In this document: positions 25,967 to 35,812 of the stretch, piece by piece
Layout: each line of letters begins with the position of its first letter
How positions within the stretch are numbered: position 1 is the first letter of the stretch
Assembly (NCBI GenBank): GCA_016787805.1
Contig: JAEUTY010000006.1
Coordinates: 1 to 64,000, forward strand
Length of the DNA stretch: 64,000 bases
Direction: 5' to 3'
From: Flavobacterium sp.
GTDB taxonomy: Bacteria; Bacteroidota; Bacteroidia; Flavobacteriales; Flavobacteriaceae
Notes under the pieces: model-generated
Database searches by the model: none
Seen by the model: only the letters and a program-made list of their open reading frames with translations
What the model was told of the DNA's origin: nothing
Position numbers and translations under genes: made by a program

Positions 25967-26733
25967 AAATCCCAAGTATTTAGTGTTTGAATAGCATGAT
26001 GTGCGGTCAAGTCAAATTGAATCGGAACAATCGAAATATAACCATTAGCCAGCGCCCATTCATCTGTATCTTCGCCTTTGTCTAAATTAATAAATTCGCC
26101 AGTTAGCCAATAATAATCTTTTCCAACTGGAGTTTGTCGTTTGTCAAAACGTTCTTGCCAAATGGCTTTGGCTTGTCGACAAACTTTTGTTCCTTTAAAT
26201 TCTCCTTCTTTAAGCTTCGGGAAATTGACATTCAAAACAACACCTTCTGGTAATTTATTGTTTAGTACTTCTTGAGCAATTTTGTGAACAGCGTTTTTAA
26301 CAGGCTCAAAATCGGCATTCCAATTGTAATCCAAAAGTGAAAAACCTATGGATGGAATGCCTTCAATTCCACCTTCAACAGCTGCACTCATAGTACCAGA
26401 ATAAATCACATTAATCGATGAATTAGAACCATGATTGATGCCCGAAACACACAAATCAGGTTTTTGTTTCAAAATTTCGTTTACGGCAATTTTCACACAA
26501 TCAACAGGAGTTCCTGAACAACTGTATTCTTCAACAGTAGCATTTTCTTTCGAGATTTTATTGATATAAAGTGTGTTGTTGATAGTGATGGCATGTCCCA
26601 TGGCGCTTTGTGGGCTATCTGGCGCAACCACAACTACTTTTCCTAATTGGCTCATGACATCAATTAACACCCGAATTCCCGGGGCATTAATTCCGTCGTC
26701 ATTCGTGATTAAAATTAAAGGTTTGTTTGGCAT
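25963..26733 (-). CDS. surE: 5'/3'-nucleotidase SurE
   Basis: SurE removes phosphate from nucleoside 5' and 3' monophosphates and supports stationary-phase survival. The 256-residue product has the metal-binding ITNDDG (10-14), followed by INAPGIRVL. It also has VVAPDSPQSAMGHAITI, a CSGTPVDCVKIA segment and SGINHGSNSSINVIYSGTMS. Length is typical. It is the first gene of the surE-lpxB unit. A TATTTTTG box (minus strand 26772-26765) could be its -7 element. Confidence 0.95.
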   Translation of the reverse strand: MPNKPLILITNDDGINAPGIRVLIDVMSQLGKVVVVAPDSPQSAMGHAITINNTLYINKISKENATVEEYSCSGTPVDCVKIAVNEILKQKPDLCVSGINHGSNSSINVIYSGTMSAAVEGGIEGIPSIGFSLLDYNWNADFEPVKNAVHKIAQEVLNNKLPEGVVLNVNFPKLKEGEFKGTKVCRQAKAIWQERFDKRQTPVGKDYYWLTGEFINLDKGEDTDEWALANGYISIVPIQFDLTAHHAIQTLNTWDL

Positions 26734-26919
26734 TTATTGCAATTGTTAACATTTATAGCTGTAACAAAAATACTTAAATTAGTACTTATTGCTACACATT
26801 TTTAATAACTTTGACTAATGATTAACTAACTGTTGATTTTAGCGCTATAGTTTAACAAAAAATTATACGTTTCAATTTATTTTGGCATAGTTTTTTATAT
26901 AATTTAGTTGAAAAATTTA

Positions 26920-29133
26920 ATGAATACAATACTTCAATTTATGAAAAGGAATTATAAAGTGCTTTTGGCTGTATTAGCCATATCTGTTGGCTTGTGGAGT
27001 TTTATTCCCAAAACAAATGTAGAAGATCCAGAAAAAGATAAATTGTTAATTGAGCTTTTGACTTACGTGCTGGAAAAAGGGCATTACCATCCTAAAGCAT
27101 TTGACGATAATTTATCAAAAGGTGTTTATAAAGATTATATTGAAGCATTGGATCCTTCCAAACGTTATTTTTTGCAAGCTGATATTGATGAATTTGCCAA
27201 GTATGAATTGAAAATTGACGATCAGATTTTGAATAAAGATTTGACTTTTTTTGATTTGACTTACAATCGATTGTTGCAACGAATGAAAGAAAGCAAATCA
27301 ATTTATGAGGATATTTTAGATGAACCATTTGATTTTACAGTCGCAGAAGAAATCAATACGGATTATGAAAAGTTACCGTATGCCAAAAACGAAAAAGAGT
27401 TAAAAGAGCGTTGGAGAAAACAACTCAAATTAACAACACTGTCAACTTTGGCGGATAAACTTAAGATGCAAGAAGATCTTAAAAGCGGAGTTGCTTTAGA
27501 TGATAAAAAGAAAAAAACCGACAAATCTCTTGAGGATATAAAAGACAAAACCTACGAACAACTTGAAAAAGAAGCACGTGAAAGTAACTTAAAATCACTA
27601 AACGAGTATTTTGGTTTCATTAAAGATTTAGAGCGTAAAGATTGGTTTTCTGTTTACATCAATGCTTTAACAGCACGTTTTGATCCTCATACTTCTTATT
27701 TTGCTCCTGACGAAAAAGAACGTTTCGATGTAAGTATGAGCGGAAAATTGGAAGGAATTGGCGCTCGTTTGCAAAAGAAAAACGATTATACTGAAATTAC
27801 AGAGTTAATCTTAGGCGGACCAGCATGGAGAGGAAAAGAATTAGAGGCTGGAGATATCGTTCTAAAAGTGGCACAAGCTGATGGCGAACCCATTGAAGTG
27901 GTTGGAATGCGTTTGGATGATGTAGTGAAAAAAATCAAAGGACCAAAAGGAACTGAAGTTCGTTTGACAGTGAAAAAAACCGATGGAACAATCAAAGTAA
28001 TTTCTATCATTAGAGATGAGGTAGAAATTGAAGAAACGTATGCTAAATCGTGTATCATCAATAGAGATGGTGTAAAATACGGAATCATTTACTTGCCAAA
28101 ATTTTACATTGATTTTGAAAATAAAGACAGCCGTGATGCTGGAAAAGATGTAGCTATTGAAGTAGAACGTTTGAAAAAAGAAGGCGTTCAAGGCATCATC
28201 ATGGATGTGAGAGACAATGGTGGAGGTTCTTTGAAAACAGTGGTTGATATTGCTGGGTTATTCATAGAGCAAGGACCAATTGTGCAAGTGCAATCAGCAG
28301 CAGGAAAAAAAGAAGTATTGTCAGACCGCGATCCAAAAATTCAATGGGACGGACCATTAGTAATTATGCAAAATAGTTTCTCTGCCTCTGCTTCCGAAAT
28401 CTTAGCAGCTGCAATGCAAGATTATAAAAGAGCCATAATTATTGGTAGCAAACAGTCTTATGGAAAAGGAACGGTTCAAAATGTAATCGATTTAAATCAG
28501 TTTGTACGTGGTAGTGAATATGGCGATTTGGGAGCATTAAAAACAACTACTCAAAAATTTTATAGAATAAACGGAGGATCAACACAGCTAGAGGGTGTTA
28601 GCAGTGATATTGTAATGCCAGATCAGTACAGTTATTTGAAAATGGGCGAAAGAGATGTTGAAAATGCGATGCCTTGGGACAAGATAGATCCTGCGAATTA
28701 CCAAAAATGGAATAAGCTGGATAACTTTGAAAATGCGGTAGCTAATAGTAAAATCCGTATCGAAAACAATCCGCAGTTCAAATTAATTGATGAATATGCA
28801 AAATGGAGCGATAGCCGTAGGGATATAAATGTATACAGTTTGCAACTTCAAAAATTTAGAGAAGAGCAAAGAAAATTGGACGAGGCTAACAAAAAGTTCA
28901 AATCATTAAAAGATTATACCAATCAATTGCCTTTTGCAACGTTAGATTATGAAAAAGAATTGCTTAAAAACAATACTACATTAAAAGAGAAAAGAGAAGA
29001 TTGGTTCAAAACATTGTCTAACGATATTTATGTTGAAGAAGCCATAAAAGTTTTAGATGATTTACAACCTAATGGAGGCATTAAAAAAGGATTGTCGTCT
29101 AAAGACAAAAAGGAAAAACTTATTAAATCGTAA
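26920..29133 (+). CDS. prc: Tail-specific (C-terminal processing) protease, S41
   Basis: Prc/Tsp cleaves envelope proteins near their C-termini. The 737-residue product has an N-terminal signal/anchor (KVLLAVLAISVGLWSFIP), a helical N-domain, a PDZ domain at about 245-335 (GIGARLQKKNDYTEI, AGDIVLKV), the S41 peptidase domain and a C-terminal DUF3340-like part. The catalytic Ser lies in NSFSASASEILAAA and the Lys in SKQSYGKGTV. Length is typical of the long Tsp class. ATGs at 26920 and 26941 are both possible starts. 26920 gives MNTILQFMKRN ahead of the hydrophobic helix; the TTG at 26908 is less likely. Confidence 0.92.
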   Translation: MNTILQFMKRNYKVLLAVLAISVGLWSFIPKTNVEDPEKDKLLIELLTYVLEKGHYHPKAFDDNLSKGVYKDYIEALDPSKRYFLQADIDEFAKYELKIDDQILNKDLTFFDLTYNRLLQRMKESKSIYEDILDEPFDFTVAEEINTDYEKLPYAKNEKELKERWRKQLKLTTLSTLADKLKMQEDLKSGVALDDKKKKTDKSLEDIKDKTYEQLEKEARESNLKSLNEYFGFIKDLERKDWFSVYINALTARFDPHTSYFAPDEKERFDVSMSGKLEGIGARLQKKNDYTEITELILGGPAWRGKELEAGDIVLKVAQADGEPIEVVGMRLDDVVKKIKGPKGTEVRLTVKKTDGTIKVISIIRDEVEIEETYAKSCIINRDGVKYGIIYLPKFYIDFENKDSRDAGKDVAIEVERLKKEGVQGIIMDVRDNGGGSLKTVVDIAGLFIEQGPIVQVQSAAGKKEVLSDRDPKIQWDGPLVIMQNSFSASASEILAAAMQDYKRAIIIGSKQSYGKGTVQNVIDLNQFVRGSEYGDLGALKTTTQKFYRINGGSTQLEGVSSDIVMPDQYSYLKMGERDVENAMPWDKIDPANYQKWNKLDNFENAVANSKIRIENNPQFKLIDEYAKWSDSRRDINVYSLQLQKFREEQRKLDEANKKFKSLKDYTNQLPFATLDYEKELLKNNTTLKEKREDWFKTLSNDIYVEEAIKVLDDLQPNGGIKKGLSSKDKKEKLIKS

Positions 29134-29164
29134 TAGTAAATAGATTCTTTCATGAATCTCCTGA

Positions 29165-29193
29165 AAAGCTCTACAAATTTGTGGGGCTTTTTT
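29165..29193 (+). terminator. Terminator of the tail-specific protease gene
   Basis: A 10-bp stem (29165-29174 with 29181-29190, with G-T pairs) and a 6-base loop, followed by TTTATT. It ends before the GH20 start at 29235. Confidence 0.8.
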
Positions 29194-29234
29194 ATTGCTT
29201 TTTATGTAAATTTAGCCATTGTAAATTTTTATTC

Positions 29235-31508
29235 ATGCAGACAAAATGCTTTTTTTTGTTGGGATTACTTTTTAATTTAAGTTTTTCACAACTACAACAA
29301 CTTCCAATCATTCCAAAACCAAAAATTTTCAAAGTAGAAGATGGAGTTTTTTTGCTTTCCAATCAAACCGTAATTCAAGCACAAAATGATTCTTTTGAAG
29401 CTCTTTTTTTGCAAAAAGCCATCTTGCAACGAACCGGATTCGAATTGAAAATTGAAGCTAATCCAAAGTCAGAATCGATAATCAACCTTAGTTTACTAGT
29501 GCCTTCCAATGCCGATTTTAATAAAGAATTACATACTGTTTCCATTACTAATAGTTATATTCAAATTCAAGCCGCAAGCAATCAAGGTTTGTTTTACGGA
29601 ATCCAATCACTTATCCAACTCATTCCTTTCGAAAAAAGATCAGAAATAAAACTCTCCACAACCGAAATCGTTGATCAACCCAAATTCAAATGGCGCGGAT
29701 TACACCTCGACGTGTGTCGGCATTTCTTTTCAAAGGATTTTATAAAAAAGTACATTGATTATTTGGCTACGTACAAAATGAATACGTTCCATTGGCATTT
29801 GACCGACGATCAAGGTTGGCGAATTGAAATCAAAAAATACCCAAAACTGACCGAAGTTGGGGCTTGGCGAAAAGGTTCAATGGTAGGGCATTACAACGAA
29901 AACACCTACGATAACGAACTACACGGCGGATTTTACACTCAAGATGATATCAAGGAAATCGTCGCGTATGCGCAACAACGTCATGTAACAATAGTTCCCG
30001 AAATTGAAATGCCAGGTCACGCTTTAGCAGCTTTAGCTTCTTACCCTGAATATTCGTGTACTGGCGGCCCATTTGAAGTAGCCAAACAATGGGGCGTTTT
30101 AGACGATGTTTTTTGCCCAAAAGAGCAAACATTTACTTTCTTAGAAAATATTTTAGCCGAAGTGATATCGCTTTTCCCTTCTGAATATATCCATGTTGGC
30201 GGCGATGAATGTCCTAAAACACGTTGGAAAAATTGCCCAAATTGTCAAAACTTAATCAAAACAAAAGGACTCAAAGACGAGCACGAATTGCAAAGTTATT
30301 TTATTCAACGAATTGAAAAATTTGTCAATAGTAAAGGCAAAAAAATCATCGGCTGGGACGAAATCCTAGAAGGGGGTTTAGCTCCCAATGCTGCTGTAAT
30401 GAGTTGGCGTGGAACCGAAGGCGGAATCGAAGCAGCCAAACTTAAGCATTATGTTGTGATGACTCCAGGTTCACATTGTTATTTTGATCATTACCAAGGT
30501 GATCCTAAAAACGAACCATTAGCAATTGGCGGCTACACTAATCTAGAAAAAGTGTACTCGTTTAATCCAATTCCCCAAGTTTTGACAACAGAAGAATCGA
30601 ACTACATTTTAGGCGCACAAGGCAACGTTTGGACTGAATACATCACCGATGAAAAAAAAGTGGAATACATGATTTTTCCGCGAATGATGGCGTTGGCAGA
30701 AGTGCTTTGGGGAACGGCCAATCCAACCGATTTTAATCAGTTTCAAGATCGAGTGATAGGGCAATTTCAAACATTGGATCAACTCGGAATCAATTATAGC
30801 AAAGCCATTTTTGAAGTTATATCAACTGTAAATCCTTCCAAGAGTGGAAATGGTGTTGAGTTCCAACTAAAATCAGCTAAAAACAGCAACGGTATTCGTT
30901 TTACAACCGACAGAACCGAACCAAAAGCAACTTCTTTGAGTTATACCAATCCGATTTCAATTACTCAAAATACAACTGTAAAAGCGGCTTTTTTTGAAGG
31001 CCAAAATCAAAAAAGTGCTACGATTACTCAAGATTTTATTGTTAGTAAATCAACAGGAAAAAACATCCAATTACTTAACCCACCACACGAAAATTACAGC
31101 TTAGGTGGTTCATTTGCTTTAATCAACGGAATGAAAGGCAATCCTACCAAATTCGGTCGCGATTGGTTGGGTTTCTGGGGGAAAGATTTAGTAGCAATCA
31201 TTGATTTAGGGAAAAAAGAAAAAGTCAGTCAAATAGCAGTTGGCGTTTTATCCAATGAAGGAAGCTGGATTTACTATCCTAATGAAGTGGAGTTTTTAGT
31301 GTCAAAAGACGGAAAGAATTTTAAATCGATTAAAAAACTTTCGTTAGAAGATATAAAAAAGGCAAAAGGAATTTTGTCGGTCAATTTCAAAGCAACAGAA
31401 GCTCAATTTGTAAAAGTCATTGCCAAAAATGCTGGAAAAATTGCTGATGGAATGCCGGGAGCAGGTTCCAATGCTTGGCTTTTTGTAGATGAAATAAGTG
31501 TGGATTAA
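29235..31508 (+). CDS. Beta-N-acetylhexosaminidase, GH20
   Basis: This enzyme removes terminal GlcNAc or GalNAc from glycans. The 757-residue product has a signal peptide (to about 17, LSFSQ), an N-terminal GH20b domain and the GH20 barrel (FKWRGLHLDVCRHFF, HWHLTDDQGWR, TIVPEIEMPGHALAALASYP). The catalytic Asp-Glu pair is D324-E325 in HVGGDECPKTRW. The C-terminal part (about 560-757) has a chitobiase-type Ig-like segment and a discoidin-like module, suggesting glycan binding. An in-frame ATG at 29181 lies inside the preceding terminator, so 29235 was chosen. It leads a four-gene glycan set. Confidence 0.93.
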   Translation: MQTKCFFLLGLLFNLSFSQLQQLPIIPKPKIFKVEDGVFLLSNQTVIQAQNDSFEALFLQKAILQRTGFELKIEANPKSESIINLSLLVPSNADFNKELHTVSITNSYIQIQAASNQGLFYGIQSLIQLIPFEKRSEIKLSTTEIVDQPKFKWRGLHLDVCRHFFSKDFIKKYIDYLATYKMNTFHWHLTDDQGWRIEIKKYPKLTEVGAWRKGSMVGHYNENTYDNELHGGFYTQDDIKEIVAYAQQRHVTIVPEIEMPGHALAALASYPEYSCTGGPFEVAKQWGVLDDVFCPKEQTFTFLENILAEVISLFPSEYIHVGGDECPKTRWKNCPNCQNLIKTKGLKDEHELQSYFIQRIEKFVNSKGKKIIGWDEILEGGLAPNAAVMSWRGTEGGIEAAKLKHYVVMTPGSHCYFDHYQGDPKNEPLAIGGYTNLEKVYSFNPIPQVLTTEESNYILGAQGNVWTEYITDEKKVEYMIFPRMMALAEVLWGTANPTDFNQFQDRVIGQFQTLDQLGINYSKAIFEVISTVNPSKSGNGVEFQLKSAKNSNGIRFTTDRTEPKATSLSYTNPISITQNTTVKAAFFEGQNQKSATITQDFIVSKSTGKNIQLLNPPHENYSLGGSFALINGMKGNPTKFGRDWLGFWGKDLVAIIDLGKKEKVSQIAVGVLSNEGSWIYYPNEVEFLVSKDGKNFKSIKKLSLEDIKKAKGILSVNFKATEAQFVKVIAKNAGKIADGMPGAGSNAWLFVDEISVD

Positions 31509-31529
31509 AAATGGAACAGCATCGTAATT

Positions 31530-32522
31530 ATGGACAATCGTAGAAATTTTATCAAAACTGCAGCAGTAGGTTCTATTGCATTAGCATTGAACAAATTCCA
31601 ATCTTCTGAAGAAACAACTTTAGAAGAAATAGGAAAAATAAATAAACCTATTGTATTGTCTACATGGAATTTTGGTGTACAAGCCAATGGTGCAGCTTGG
31701 GAAATTCTCAAAAATAATGGTCGCGCTTTAGATGCGGTTGAAGCTGGAGTAAAAATTCCAGAAGGCGATCCCAATGAAAGAAGCGTAGGTTATGGCGGAC
31801 GACCCGATCGAGATGGAAGAGTGACTCTCGATGCTTGCATTATGGATGAGTTTTCTAATATCGGCTCAGTAGCTTGTTTGGAACACATCAAACATCCCAT
31901 TTCAGTAGCTAGAGCAGTGATGGAAAAAACACCACACGTGATGTTGGTAGGCGACGGCGCACTGCAATTTGCGCTTTCTCAAGGTTTTGTCAAAGAAAAT
32001 TTATTGGTGGAAGACTCTGAAAAAGAGTGGAAAGAATGGCTAAAAAACAGCGAATATTCTCCCAAAGCCAACATCGAAAACCATGATACTATAGGAATGA
32101 TTGCGTTGGACAGTGCTGGAAATCTTTCAGGTGCGTGTACCACCAGCGGAATGGCGTTCAAAATGCACGGTCGTGTAGGTGATTCACCTATTATCGGCGC
32201 TGGTTTGTATGTGGATAACGAAATTGGTGCTGCGACAGCAACAGGTCATGGTGAAGAGGTCATCCGAATTGCAGGTTGTCATTTGGTTGTAGAGCTGATG
32301 CGACAAGGAAAATCGCCTCAAAAAGCCTGTGAAGAAGCTGTCTCTAGAATTGTTAAACTAACGCAAAATCGAAATAAAAGCCTAAAAGATATTCAAGTCG
32401 GATTTATCGCTTTAAGCAAAAAAGGAGAATATGGTGCGTATTGTATTCAAGGCGGATTCAATTATGCAGTAAATGATAATTCGGGCAACAAATTGATCGA
32501 TTCGGATTATTTTTTAAAATAA
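31530..32522 (+). CDS. N4-(beta-N-acetylglucosaminyl)-L-asparaginase
   Basis: Aspartylglucosaminidase cleaves the GlcNAc-Asn bond that links N-glycans to protein. The 330-residue product is an Ntn-hydrolase that matures by self-cleavage before Thr187 in NHDTIGM. Other family segments are NNGRALDAVEAGVK, SVGYGGRPDRDG, TSGMAFKMHGRVGDSPIIG and GAATATGHGEEVIR. The N-terminus (DNRRNFIKTAAVGSIALAL) looks like a twin-arginine-type export signal, with an RR-like NRRNF box. It sits 21 bases after the GH20 gene. The enzyme characterised from Elizabethkingia meningoseptica is a known relative. Confidence 0.93.
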   Translation: MDNRRNFIKTAAVGSIALALNKFQSSEETTLEEIGKINKPIVLSTWNFGVQANGAAWEILKNNGRALDAVEAGVKIPEGDPNERSVGYGGRPDRDGRVTLDACIMDEFSNIGSVACLEHIKHPISVARAVMEKTPHVMLVGDGALQFALSQGFVKENLLVEDSEKEWKEWLKNSEYSPKANIENHDTIGMIALDSAGNLSGACTTSGMAFKMHGRVGDSPIIGAGLYVDNEIGAATATGHGEEVIRIAGCHLVVELMRQGKSPQKACEEAVSRIVKLTQNRNKSLKDIQVGFIALSKKGEYGAYCIQGGFNYAVNDNSGNKLIDSDYFLK

Positions 32523-32545
32523 CTAATGAGGTTTAAAATGGATGT

Positions 32546-33223
32546 ATGGTGCAAAAAGCAAAATTAGAAATAGCTTGTTTTAATTTAGCAGCGACGCTTA
32601 TTGCTCAAAAAAATGGAGCTGATAGAGTGGAATTTTGCGATGGAATTTTGGTGGGTGGAATCACGCCCGATAGCGCCGAAACAGAATTAGCAAAAGCCTC
32701 TTTGCAAATCGATTTGTATGTGATGATTCGCCCACGTGGAGGTAATTTTGTGTATTCTGAAAGTGAGTTTCAACAAATGAAATCCGACATCTTAGCTTTC
32801 AAAAAGATTCCAGTTGATGGTTTTGTTTTCGGAATTTTAAACGAAGATCATTCAGTAAATATGGTTCAAAATCAAGAATTAGTCCAATTAGCACATCCAA
32901 TTCCGTGTACTTTTCATCGCGCTTTCGATGAAGTAACAGATGCTTTCCAATCACTTGAAGAAATCATTGAGTGCGGTTTTCAAACCATTTTAACCTCAGG
33001 TCAAAAACCCAATGTAATGGATGGTGTTAATCAACTACAAGAATTGGTCAAAATAGCCAATAATCGAATTACAATTATGCCAGGCGGAGGTTTGCGATCG
33101 TCCAATATTGAACATATTCAACAACTAACTCAAGCGGTTTTTTATCATTCCTCAGCCATAACTTCAGAAGGCGAAGTGCCCAATCCTTTTGAAATACAAG
33201 AATTAAAATCAAAACTCAAATGA
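32546..33223 (+). CDS. cutC: CutC-family TIM-barrel protein
   Basis: The 225-residue product matches CutC, historically called a copper homeostasis protein though its biochemical role is doubtful: LEIACFNLAATLIAQKNGAD, RVEFCDGILVGGITP, MIRPRGGNFVYSE, TFHRAFDEV, ILTSGQKPNV and IMPGGGLRSSNI. It has no signal peptide, so it works in the cytoplasm. It overlaps the beta-mannosidase start by 4 bases (ATGA) and lies 23 bases after the asparaginase gene. Being embedded among glycosidases suggests a sugar-related function rather than copper handling; this is inference. Confidence 0.9.
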   Translation: MVQKAKLEIACFNLAATLIAQKNGADRVEFCDGILVGGITPDSAETELAKASLQIDLYVMIRPRGGNFVYSESEFQQMKSDILAFKKIPVDGFVFGILNEDHSVNMVQNQELVQLAHPIPCTFHRAFDEVTDAFQSLEEIIECGFQTILTSGQKPNVMDGVNQLQELVKIANNRITIMPGGGLRSSNIEHIQQLTQAVFYHSSAITSEGEVPNPFEIQELKSKLK

Positions 33224-35706
33224 TAGTGTTGTTTTTTCAGAAGATAAATTCCAAGTTATTATTTCTCTTGGTTTGGATGACTGTGGTAAGTTACAGTCAA
33301 ACTTCTGAACGCAATTTGTCAAATGAAAAATGGTTCTTCGCCAAGCAAGGCCAAACCAATTGGAATCGAGCTCAAGTTCCAGGTACAATTCATACTGATT
33401 TATTGCTCAACAAACTCATTCCAGATCCTTTTTATGGAACCAACGAAAAACAATTGCAATGGATTGAAAACGAAAATTGGGAATACAAAACCTCTTTTGC
33501 AATCACGCAAAAAGAAAAAAACAATGCCAACTGCTTACTGCAATTCGATGGTTTAGACACGTATGCAAAGGTTTATCTGAATAATGCACTATTGTTAGAA
33601 GCCAACAACATGTTTCGAACCTGGAAAATCGATGTTAAAAAGCTGCTGAAAGTGGGCCAAAATGAATTGAAAATTGTGTTTACTTCATCGGTCAATAAAG
33701 CCAAAGAAGAAGCTAAGAAATTGCCTTACACTTTGCCAGGCGACGAAAAAGTATTCGTTCGAAAAGCACAATATCAATTTGGTTGGGATTGGGGTCCAAG
33801 GTTTGTCACTGCTGGAATTTGGAAACCTGTAAAACTTTTGTATTGGAACGAGGCTCAAATTACAAATGTACGTTTTGAACAACAAGAACTTAATAGTGAT
33901 CTTGCCAAACTAAATTTTAAATTCACCATTATTACCCAAAAAACCGGAGATTATGTCGTAAAAATGGACAAAATGCCTTTCCATTTTCAGCTTAAAAAAG
34001 GAATTAATGTGGTCAATGTTCCAATTGAAATTAAAAACCCTATATTATGGTGGTGCAATGGTTTGGGTGTACCACATCAATATCAATTTCGTTTTTCGTT
34101 GGAAAAAAACAATAAAAAACTCGACGAGAAAGAAATGAAAGTTGGGTTGCGCACGATTGAATTAGTTCAAGAAAAAGACAAAATCGGAACTAGTTTCTTC
34201 TTCAAATTAAATGGTGTTCCTGTTTTTATGAAAGGTGCCAATTACATACCAACGAATAGTTTTCTGCCAAGAGTTCCTACTTCAACCTATAAAAGTGTAG
34301 TTCAAAATGCTGTAGAGGCTAATATGAATATGCTTCGCGTTTGGGGTGGTGGAGTCTATGTCGATGATGCTTTTTATGAAGAATGTGATGAAAAAGGCAT
34401 CTTGGTTTGGCAAGATTTTATGTTTGCTTGCGCAATGTATCCAGGTGATGATGCTTATGTAAACAATGTAAAAGAAGAAGTAATTGATAACGTTAAAAGA
34501 TTGCAAAATCATCCGTCTATTGCACTTTGGTGTGGAAATAATGAAAGTGATGAAGGTTGGCACAATTGGGGTTGGCAGAAACAATACATGTATTCAAAAG
34601 CCGATTCTACCCAAGTTTGGAACAATTATAAGAAGTTGTTTCACGATGTTATTCCAACAACACTGGATAATTTGCTTCCTGCAAATGAAAATAGATATTG
34701 GCCGTCATCACCTTCGATTGGTTGGGGAAAAAAAGAGAGTTTATTACAAGGCGATTCCCATTATTGGGGCGTTTGGTGGGGAAAAGAACCTTTTGAAGTC
34801 TACGAAAGAAAAATTGGTCGTTTTATGAGTGAATACGGTTTTCAAGGTATGCCCGATTTAATGACTTTTCAATCTTTTACATCGGATTTAGATTTGAAAT
34901 CAGAGGCGGTCAAAAACCATCAAAAGCATCCTACGGGTTATGAGACCATCAATGAGTATATGGCTCGCGATTACAATATTCCAACGCGTTTTCAAGATTA
35001 TGTTTACGTTTCACAATTGCTTCAAGCAGACGGAATGAAAACCGCAATCGAAGCACATCGAAGAGCCAAACCTTATTGCATGGGAACATTATACTGGCAA
35101 TTGAACGACTGTTGGCCTGTTACTTCTTGGAGTTCAGTTGATTATTTTGGTAGATGGAAAGCCGTTCACTATCAAGTGAAAAGAAGCTATGAAAAAGTGC
35201 TTTTGTCCGTTCATAAAGGAAATGAAACCTACAAGATACAGCTTATCAATGATGATATTGTAGCTCACGATGGAGTGATTGAAGTTGAACTAGTGAATTT
35301 CAAAGGAGCTGTTTTGTGGAATAAAAAAATAACCTTCAAATCCGAAGCCAATTCAAATTCAACTGCTTTGGTATTAACAACAGGAGACTTAACGGGAATG
35401 AAATTAGACTCTGTTTGTTTAAAAATGAAGTTTGCGTCAAACCTTAAACATTGGCAATCCACCTATTTTTTTGAAAAACCAAAAGAGTTAAAATTAACTA
35501 AACCAACTTTTCAAATTACCAGAATAGATGATGTGACTATTGAAATAACTTCGGATGTTTTGGCCAAAAATGTTTTTCTGTCTTCTGATGAAGAGGTTTT
35601 CTTTAGCGATAATTATTTTGATGTGTTGCCAAATCAGAAAATTGAAATTAAGCTTTCTAAACCAACCAATCAAATTAATGCAAAATCATTATTTGAAGTT
35701 TTATAA
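33220..35706 (+). CDS. Beta-mannosidase, GH2
   Basis: This enzyme hydrolyses terminal beta-mannose, such as the core Man-beta-1,4-GlcNAc of N-glycans. The 828-residue product has a signal peptide (WMTVVSYSQ near 27). An N-terminal sugar-binding domain (PGTIHTDLLLN, DGLDTYAKVYLNN) is followed by an Ig-like domain and a TIM barrel. The acid/base is Glu442 in CGNNESDEG and the nucleophile Glu538 in FMSEYGFQGMP. The exported start agrees with the GH20 and asparaginase partners. It overlaps cutC by 4 bases, so translation is coupled. Confidence 0.93.
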   Translation: MIVLFFQKINSKLLFLLVWMTVVSYSQTSERNLSNEKWFFAKQGQTNWNRAQVPGTIHTDLLLNKLIPDPFYGTNEKQLQWIENENWEYKTSFAITQKEKNNANCLLQFDGLDTYAKVYLNNALLLEANNMFRTWKIDVKKLLKVGQNELKIVFTSSVNKAKEEAKKLPYTLPGDEKVFVRKAQYQFGWDWGPRFVTAGIWKPVKLLYWNEAQITNVRFEQQELNSDLAKLNFKFTIITQKTGDYVVKMDKMPFHFQLKKGINVVNVPIEIKNPILWWCNGLGVPHQYQFRFSLEKNNKKLDEKEMKVGLRTIELVQEKDKIGTSFFFKLNGVPVFMKGANYIPTNSFLPRVPTSTYKSVVQNAVEANMNMLRVWGGGVYVDDAFYEECDEKGILVWQDFMFACAMYPGDDAYVNNVKEEVIDNVKRLQNHPSIALWCGNNESDEGWHNWGWQKQYMYSKADSTQVWNNYKKLFHDVIPTTLDNLLPANENRYWPSSPSIGWGKKESLLQGDSHYWGVWWGKEPFEVYERKIGRFMSEYGFQGMPDLMTFQSFTSDLDLKSEAVKNHQKHPTGYETINEYMARDYNIPTRFQDYVYVSQLLQADGMKTAIEAHRRAKPYCMGTLYWQLNDCWPVTSWSSVDYFGRWKAVHYQVKRSYEKVLLSVHKGNETYKIQLINDDIVAHDGVIEVELVNFKGAVLWNKKITFKSEANSNSTALVLTTGDLTGMKLDSVCLKMKFASNLKHWQSTYFFEKPKELKLTKPTFQITRIDDVTIEITSDVLAKNVFLSSDEEVFFSDNYFDVLPNQKIEIKLSKPTNQINAKSLFEVL

Positions 35707-35747
35707 AAAAAGGTGTTTTCTCTCTTTATTCTCAGTGTTTTACCTTA

Positions 35748-35777
35748 TTGTTAATGAATTAGTTATACTTAATTTTG
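35748..35777 (+). promoter_or_regulatory. Bacteroidota-type promoter of the 35813 gene
   Basis: TTG (35748-35750), a 19-base spacer and TAATTTTG (35770-35777) match the consensus exactly. The ATG follows 35 bases later. Confidence 0.75.
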
Positions 35778-35812
35778 ATTGTAAAATAGTATAAATAGTA
35801 AAACATAAAATT

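Noticed and set aside
29181-29234. Longer N-terminus for the GH20 gene
   Set aside because: It would begin inside the preceding terminator stem and hide the signal peptide.
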